DNA of 64,000 nucleotides from Taudactylus pleione (taxonomy: Eukaryota > Chordata > Amphibia > Anura > Myobatrachidae): positions 186,001-250,000 of the forward strand of contig JAUIMM010000719.1 of assembly GCA_031769625.1 (NCBI GenBank), written 5' to 3'. This document shows positions 57,018 through 64,000 of the stretch, one piece after another. Both the position numbers and the translations under genes were made by a program. Below the pieces are notes generated by a model. That model searched no databases. It saw only the letters and a program-made list of their open reading frames with translations, and had not been told where the DNA came from. Each line of letters opens with the position of its first letter. The stretch's first letter is position 1.

Positions 57018-58848
57018 CATACTTGCCTACTTTTGAAAACTAGTTTCAGGGAGAATACAACCCATAGCACATAGTGCCCGTTGGCGAGCCGTTGAGGGGA
57101 TGTGTCATGCTTTACCGATGGGTGTATCTATCGCCACACAGGGGTGTGTCCTGTAGCAGAAGGTGAAAACTAAAGTACTAAGTGCAGCAGGCTGCCAGGG
57201 GGGTTTGTGTATGGGTGGCATGTGCAGTCACAAAAATTTACTAATTTGCGTGATCACGGTCACTGTGTACAAGTCCGAATCGGTCCCAGTATGCGACACT
57301 GATTGACTAAACCAAAATGAGTCCTTAAAAAAATATATTTTTAAAACCTTCCCTGTTTGAGCAAACAGAGGACAGTGCCAGCCTATACATGCAGGGGACA
57401 ATTACAGCCTATACACACAGGGGGCAGTGCCAGCACACACCCTGAGAACGGGTATTCCTGCTCCGAACATCCTCCTCGCTATCACTCTCCATACCAGAGC
57501 TGTAACAACTGAGTCAAAGTCGTCCACTGCCAGGCCACGGAGCTGCTCGCTAGCTGGTCCAGGTCCATGTGCAGGGCCCCGGCAGCCCCGCCTCTCTGCA
57601 CCGGGCCAGCAGTTCCACCAGTCCGGACAGCTGCTGCCTGACTTGCGGCTCCACCTGCTTGGCCTGGATCACAGTCATGTCTAGGTCCCACTCCCCCAGC
57701 CAACTCCCTCTCACACACATTAACCTCAGCCCTACCACATTCACATACCTCTCCCACATTCACATATATACCCCAGTCACCTCATTCTCACATATATACC
57801 CCAGTCACCTCACTCTCACATATATACCCCAGCCCTGCCCCAGCCACCTCACTCTCACACATATACCCCAGTCCTGCCCCAGCCACCTCACTCTCATATA
57901 TACCCCAGCCCTGCCCCAGCCACCTCACTCTCATATATACCCCAGCCTTTCCCCAGCCACCTCACTCTCACATATATACCCCAGCCTTGCCCCAGCCACC
58001 TCACTCTCACATATATACCCCAGCCTTGCCCCAGCCACCTCACTATCACATATATACCCCAGCCCTGCCCCAGCCTCCTCACTCTCACATATATACCCCA
58101 GCCTTGCCCCAGCCACCTCACTCACATATATACCCCAGCCCTGCCCCAGCCACCTCACTCACATATATACCCCAGCCCTGCCCCAGCCACCTCACTCTCA
58201 TATATATACCTCAGCCCTGCCCCAGCCACCTCACTCTCATATATACCCCAGCCCTGCCCCAGCCACCTACCCTACACATATATGCTCCTGCCCCAGCCAC
58301 TTCATTCTCACATTCACCTACCTCTCTTACACATTCATACCCCAGCCACCTCCCTGTCACACATACACCACAGCCCTGCGTCTGGCCCACACTCACCTCT
58401 CTCTCTCTTTCTTCCCTGGTAGTGCTATGCAGCAGCAGGTGGGGTCTGCCTGGCTCCAGTGCTCAGCTTCTATCATGTTTAAGGCTTGGAGCCGGATGTG
58501 CATGTGAGCCCGTGGGCGGGGCTGCCGGCCGCTCTGAGAGACGAGCAGCAGCACTGTAGTGTCAGGTGCACTGGGGCTTAGTGCAGGAAACGCTACTACA
58601 CAGGGAGCTGGCCCCGCACTGGCACCCGGGGGAGGAGCTGTCACTGTATTGATGCACACTCCTCTCCCTGCTGGCTGTATTCTGCGATAGCCCCCGCCAC
58701 GTCCCACTCAGAAGCGCGCATGCGCAGTTCTTATTTTGGACAGTGGAGACAAGAAAATCCGGGGGATTTATTTAGCTTTGCGGGGCAGCGGGAGACTGCA
58801 CAGCGACCCGGGAGTCTCCCGCAGTAATCGGGAGGGTAGGCAACTATG
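57018..58848. mobile_element. 1.8-kb hAT-type non-autonomous element
   Basis: Termini CATACTTGCCTAC and GTAGGCAACTATG are inverted repeats. Flanks ATGCATAC (57010-57017) and ATGCTTAC (58849-58856) form an 8-bp duplication with one mismatch. The termini match the element at 39905-40269. The interior includes a 37-bp minisatellite and no transposase. Confidence 0.8.
57735..58350. repeat. 37-bp minisatellite inside the hAT-type element
   Basis: About 14 copies of CTCACTCTCACATATATACC plus CCAGCCCTGCCCCAGCCAC. Units vary by small deletions. Overlapping frames of 190-312 codons are artefacts. Confidence 0.93.
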
Positions 58849-58961
58849 ATGCTTACAGAGCATTGGAAACAGATCAGGCAAACAGCAACTTCCTGAGTGA
58901 CGATGATCACTCAGCATGGCCGCCGTAATTGAGACCTTGGGACCATGTTTCATGCATATCT

Positions 58962-59302
58962 ATAGTGGCGTCCCTCCCCGCAGTGTCACCCGGTACGAGG
59001 AGGGATGCTGCGTGCGCAGTAAAGCCGTGCGCCGCCAAAAAGGGTGTGTGGCCATGTGGGGAGAAGGCGTGGCTTCACAGCCGAACCCCTGTGGTCCAGT
59101 TATTATTGGGAGGCAGGGGGGGGGTTAGAGGTGAGGATTGCCCAGTGTGCAGTGCCGGCTGGCTCCCTCACAGTGTCAGGAGCTGAGTGCTGCACTTAAT
59201 TATACAGTGCAGCACCCGGCTCCTGTCACTGAGAGGGAGTCTGCACCCTCGGCGGGTGACACCCGGGTGCGGTCCGCACCCCCTTGTGACGCCACTGCAT
59301 AT
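58962..59302. mobile_element. Element with GTGGCGTC inverted termini and a strong internal hairpin
   Basis: TATAGTGGCGTCCCTCCCC at the left and GTGACGCCACTGCATA at the right are inverted. Inside, 59,161-59,232 folds as CTCCCTCACAGTGTCAGGAG against CTCCTGTCACTGAGAGGGAG with TGCTGCACT / AGTGCAGCA. Confidence 0.6.
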
Positions 59303-61012
59303 AGGGTCGCCGTCACAGGATGTGACACGTCCCCAAAATGGTCAAGACGCACCTGTACAGTACAGTACAATACCCCAGCACCTTTATAGGTTCAGGGAAC
59401 ACACAGGCGAAGACACAATTAGAACTCTATTGCACAGCACACAAGGTAATAATGTAACTTAAATATATATGGATATATATCACTGTATGCAATAATACCA
59501 GATTGTATCTATCTACACACCCAAAGTGCCATCCATCCCCTGACAGCTCTCATGTTCCCTCAGCACTGTAGTGTGAGGATGGTACTGTACCTATAGGAAG
59601 AGCCTCCCATTGTCTCTTACCAGGGTGAGAAAGGGTTAAGAAGATGTCGTCACATGTGAGATTAGTGCAATGCATCCTGGCAGCCAAGATTGCAAATTCT
59701 TGCACAAACCCTTTACCAATGTGGTACAGAGCGGCAGCCAATCACCACACTGCAGCATGCACCCTGTGGTCACCAAACCACTTGTGGCTCCCAATGGACC
59801 AAGCTGCTAAATGCTGAGTATGTCATGATACAAATGGGAAGTGAGTGAAAAGGACCAATGGAGGTTAGCTTGAGCTTTAAGGACTTCAAACAACAAGCTC
59901 CTAGAAGATAGTGGGATCAAATGGGGTAGGGGTTGATGTTCCAGGGCTTTAATAACTTTTTGTCTCAAGATGCGTGGGGTTTTATTTACCCCAAAGAGAG
60001 GAAAACAAATACAGTGTGTACTGTGTGAAACCAAAAACATATGATATGATACATGGTCACTGATTCTTTAATGTAATTGAGCCTTGGTGACTCTCAAACC
60101 TTCTGGTAGGTGTTCCTCAGGATACTCAGAAAGCATTACGGTTAAAAAACAAGATAGTGTCTAATGTCGTGTATGGTGAATTGGACAAAATGAATCCTTC
60201 AAGATCGTACACATTCTTTATAAATGTGTTGTTCGCCTCATACATTCATTTATAATACTGATGTCCATTGGTTTAATAGTAATAAAATAAAGTCCTGTTA
60301 TGCTTTCCACGGGGTGCTGATCGAGAAAAAGGAACAATCTGTCCGAAAACTGAAGGGTGGGATAACATGGAAAGCTGGGAGGGGATTGGGAAACCAGGAG
60401 GAGATCAGTGGGTGAATTGTGTATGTAGAAGATCACCTGAGGGAACAGACCGAACCAACATGATGACACATGGTTAGGCCAGTGTTCCTTAGAACCCAAC
60501 CAAATTGGTGCAGCAGGATGCATGATAGACTTGCCACTGGTGAAGAGTGAAAGCACTGTGGCCTGGAGCACATAACCAGACTTGGACTCCCCGGCCACTG
60601 GGCATTGGAATGTGGGAGCTGTCGGGTGACTGCAAAGGACTGAAGGCCACTTGGAGGAGCCTGTAGCAGATGTAGCCCAGCTTTCCCAAGAGAGGAAGGC
60701 CGAAATACCTGGTGCAGTGTCATCTGAAGAGAAGGAGAGGGCACATTGTGTGAACACTGTGTAGGAGTTGCTAATCTCTGGGGCCTCGGTATGTAGGCAG
60801 AGTGACAGAAATTGAGGGGCCTTAGAGAAAAGACATCTGGCTCGGAAAATGAGTGGAAGGAAAAGCAGATTGGACAAAAGGAGGGAAAAAAGAGAGTGGG
60901 TACGAGCAGGAAATAGTACAGGAGAGACAGCAAAGGAGACGGATCTGCAACACCCATCTGTGCTTTCATCAGAATAATTATGCCATTTATTTTTTAAACC
61001 AATGAGAATTAA
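59303..61012. other. Unassigned sequence including a 281-codon minus frame
   Basis: A minus-strand open frame spans 60218-61063, but its first codons lie in the piggyBac-type MITE and it shows no recognisable domain, splice signal or transposon motif. I regard it as chance. Nothing else is recognised. Confidence 0.4.
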
Positions 61013-61162
61013 GGGTACATTTACTAAAGTGAGAATTTTTAGAAGTGATGTTGCCCATAGCAACCAATTTAGTTAGCACCTACTAGTAGATAATAGCTAA
61101 AATCTGATTGGTTGCTATGGGCAATATCACTTCTAAAACTCTCCCAATAGTAAATGTTCCCC
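61013..61162. mobile_element. piggyBac-type MITE flanked by TTAA
   Basis: TTAA (61009-61012 and 61163-61166) flank inverted termini GGGTACATTTACTA and TAGTAAATGTTCCCC. A further inverted pair inside is AGAAGTGATGTTGCCCATAG against CTATGGGCAATATCACTTCT. TTAA duplication and length of 150 bp fit a piggyBac-type MITE. Confidence 0.85.
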
Positions 61163-62960
61163 TTAATGTGCAGGACCGAGTTTGAGACCCTGTGCTCTAT
61201 AGACTCTGGGTGCACTCTAGTGCCCAGAGTCTATAACTCCGGCGCTGGCTGCGCACAGCACAGGGCGCAGCTGGCCGCTGGACAGAGAGGAGGGGGCCCT
61301 TGTTGGAGACTGCACACGGGCCCCCTCCTCTCTAGAAACGCCCCTGTTGAAGGCATTCACAACACACCAAACTGCCAAATCCAGCATAGAACTCTCACTG
61401 GTCTCCAGTGCTGAGATGTCGGTGACACGTGACAACCATTCTGAGATCTGAACCTAAGGCCCTGATGCGGAGCTGTACGTTTATCCGAGTTTGTACGTAC
61501 ATCTCCAATGTTGAAGGGTCTGCATCTGCGCATGTGCAAAATGGGTCCTGTGATCTCACTCACAGACCCCCCCAGGCAGTCTCCATTTTCTGGGAGGGAC
61601 GATGCCAGGTTCTAGTTCTGAGGATACAGATTCCTGGCCTCTTGCGTGACCAGGCACCGGCCAGGCTGTGGGAGGCTTCAGCACCTGCAGCCTGACCAAA
61701 GGAGCAACGATGGCCGCGATGGTGATCCCAGCCTGAGATGTCCGTAGCAGTGCTGGGATCGCAAATGTAGCAAGGAGGTGTCTGACGCCTCCTTCTGCAT
61801 TTGCTTCTGAGACAGGGGCGTCTTAAGAGAAGAGGGGGCTTGTGTGCATTTCCCGTCTGGGGCCCCTTTCTCTCTCTATTAAATTAGGGGTAGGGGGCTG
61901 GGGAAGCACTTCTACACTAGGTTTAGGTTTAAGAAAAATATATATACTTGTGTATTGGCCCCAATTAGACAATTTGTGGTACATATGAAATCATTCTATG
62001 GGGGTGCTGCCAAGGACAGTAAGTAGGAGTTTACAAAAAAGAGAAGAAAATGGTATTGTCTCTTTGTTGGCGCACATAGAGGATAATTATATACAAAATA
62101 TAACTTTAATTAAATAAATTATTTAAAAAATGTTTCGCCTTATTAGTGAAATATTCCAAGTAAAAAATATAATAAAAACATTGAAACAAACGTGTGTCAT
62201 CAATTGATATTAAATTATTAATAATTCATTTGTCTCTGTGTCCCTTTCAGTTATGTTGCTGAGTAAAGATTCTATTAAATGTTGTTGTCTCCAGTGTCAT
62301 TAATCATAACATATATTTATATAGTTGAAATCTATTAGCCCTGTATGTACTACCCACAATTGTAGTTAGATATACTGTGTTGAAACTAAACCAAGATATA
62401 AATTCCATTGGTGATATTATGCTGCCATCTATTGGTTATGGCATGCCATTACACCTTTAGCTGTTAAATGTAGAAAGGAACCAGGTTGATTTAATGGGTG
62501 CAATATTATGCCCAATGTCCTCTATGAGGGCCACCTATTTGTATTCATGGAATATTGTCACATGGGAACATGTATCCGGTTCCTGATACAAATCTTTGTG
62601 TCCCCTATTGGGTTAAGAAATAAACAATCAACTGCAGCAATCATATAAATTAATAGGATTGATAGTCTCTAAGAAGTGTTATATTGAGAAGTGTTGATAA
62701 TATATCAATCAAAAAGCATTAACATTTGTGCTAAATGCTGTACATCGCATATTAAACTTCAATTTATATGATAAGTATGTTATACCTCTATTGTAGTGTC
62801 TCCCATAAGGGTTATAAAGATTATATTTATATTATATTAACTCCTCTTATGGGGCTGTAAAATGCATTAATGAGTTATAATGCTAATTCAAATGATATAT
62901 AAACTATCAGTGATTTGAAGGATGCTGTAATAACTATTATATAACATAATCAGCTTGATT
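61163..62960. other. Unassigned sequence with a small perfect hairpin
   Basis: TATAGACTCTGGG and CCCAGAGTCTATA (61,198-61,234) form a perfect 13-bp hairpin. The remainder is AT-rich, with repeated phrases of the CCCCTATTGGGTT kind near 62,600 and CCTCTTATGGGGC near 62,845. No gene. Confidence 0.4.
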
Positions 62961-63187
62961 AATAAGGATTGTATCTTACAGCTCCCCCTATTGGGTTCTA
63001 TTGAATTGCATCATATTTAGATTAAGATGTCCGCATATTAATTCGTTTAAATATGATAACATTTCTATCAGCAAAGTGTGATGTAATCCAATATGGGGAG
63101 CTATAATAAGTAATTTCAATCAGCTAAATGTGATGCAATTCAATAGAACCCAACAGGGGGAGCTGTAAGATACAATCCTTATTATTT
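62961..63187. mobile_element. Foldback element with about 60-bp arms
   Basis: The left arm at 62,961-63,023 (AATAAGGATTGTATCTTACA and GGGTTCTATTGAATTGCATC) is complementary to the right arm at 63,127-63,187 (GATGCAATTCAATAGAACCC and TGTAAGATACAATCCTTATT), with only a few mismatches. Confidence 0.82.
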
Positions 63188-63420
63188 TGTAAATTTGGGA
63201 TTGACAGTAGTAAAACAAGTGTCCATATACCGCCCCCCAGCAAGTAGCACCCCTTGGCACCTGCCTCATGTGTGTAATAGGAAAGTCACCACTGCACACA
63301 GCCCACCCTAGAACAGTGGATATGCTTTCACATAGAGCTCACTAATTACAGTGTTTCTGACAGAGACTGGATGAATGGCGAGAGGGAGGGGAAGTTATGA
63401 TAAGTGAGCAATAGTTAAAA

Positions 63421-64000
63421 ACTAGTGATGTGCGGGTCCGGTTCTCCGGGAACCGGACCAACCCGAACTTCGCATATCGGAGCCAAGATCCGAGGCCGGC
63501 ATGGGTTTTCGCGCAAGAGTCTGATCCGAAAACGAGGCAAAACGCGCCATCCTACCATTATCGGATTCTCACAAGTTTTGGATTGTATAAAGGTCCCGGT
63601 GATCGGCACCATTTTCACTCCGGCTGTGGAGAGTGTACTGAACAAATGTGCTGCTCTGTCTGTGCATGAGCTGATGCTGTGTCACTGTGTTGTCCTGTCA
63701 GGGGCTGGGGCTGCTGCTGTGTTGTCCATAAAGGGGCAGTGGTACATAAAGGGGGGCTTCAGTAATCAGTACATGAAGGGGTGCTGCTGTGTCACTATTG
63801 TCCTGTCAATCAAGGGGCTGGGGCTGCAGTACATAAAGGGGTGCTGCTGTGTTGTCCATAAAGGGCTGCTGCTGTGTTGTCAATAAAGGGGTGCTGCTGT
63901 GTTGCCCTGTTCATCAAGGGGCTAGAGCTGCAGTTCATAAAGGGGTGCTGTGTTGTACAGGGGGGCTCTTCCTCAGTGTAAAAAAATAAAAGTTAAAATT
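63421..64000 (+). mobile_element. 5' part of a second hAT element, cut by the window edge
   Basis: GATCCGAGGCCGG, AACGAGGCAAAACG, TTTTGGATTGTATAAAGG and CGGCACCATTTTCACTC parallel the 5' part of the element at 35098 in the same order. After it come short repeats around AAAGGGGTGCTGCTGTGTTG, as in the other copy. The coding region, if any, lies beyond 64,000. Confidence 0.75.

Noticed and set aside
57569..58507. 312-codon Pro/Ser/His-rich frame
   Set aside because: It translates a 37-bp minisatellite inside a transposon; overlapping long frames exist in several phases and on the opposite strand.
60218..61063. 281-codon minus-strand frame
   Set aside because: Its start lies in a piggyBac-type MITE and no domain, splice pattern or transposon motif is visible. 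A homology search and RNA-seq would settle it.

Overview
This window looks like non-coding-rich chromosomal DNA from a large vertebrate genome, most likely an amphibian (anuran). I infer this from introns of about 9-10 kb with GT/AG borders, an L2-like LINE, a Penelope-like retroelement with a GIY-YIG domain, hAT, piggyBac, PIF/Harbinger-like and Tc1/mariner-like DNA elements, and kilobase-scale minisatellites. The clade is an inference from repeat content; no gene fixes it.

Only two host genes can be supported, both on the + strand. Gene 1 has a V-set immunoglobulin exon (4455-4805) and a transmembrane/stop exon (15185-15378). Both borders are phase 1, so the pair splices in frame into a short single-Ig membrane receptor whose signal-peptide exon is not identified. 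Gene 2 has four coding exons (44968-45259, 54217-54465, 55160-55176, 55509-55592) whose phases all agree. They encode a 213-residue protein with an alternating strand/helix soluble part and a C-terminal membrane anchor. I do not recognise its family; it is the best candidate for something undescribed.

Layout: 1-4.4 kb is a 27-bp minisatellite, dispersed elements and an AAT microsatellite. 4.4-15.4 kb is gene 1, whose intron holds a multi-hairpin element, foldback elements and a decayed L2 LINE (9.16-12.11 kb). 15.4-31 kb holds a 34-bp array, several MITEs and three blocks of CCTAACCC-like low-complexity repeats. 31.4-42 kb is an 81-bp minisatellite split by a probable solo LTR (34895-39804), which is itself split by a hAT element (35098-37976); a smaller hAT-like element interrupts the second half. 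44.0-44.5 kb is a polypyrimidine tract. 44.9-55.6 kb is gene 2, whose first intron holds an antisense Penelope-like element (45784-50868) with terminal direct and inverted repeats and hammerhead-ribozyme-like motifs. 56-64 kb holds further hAT-like, piggyBac-like and foldback elements, ending inside another hAT copy.

Most open frames here arise from repeats whose unit is a multiple of three, or from transposon remnants; they are not listed as genes. No rRNA, tRNA or CRISPR locus is supported. Repeat family assignments rest on termini, target duplications and recognisable protein motifs read by eye.
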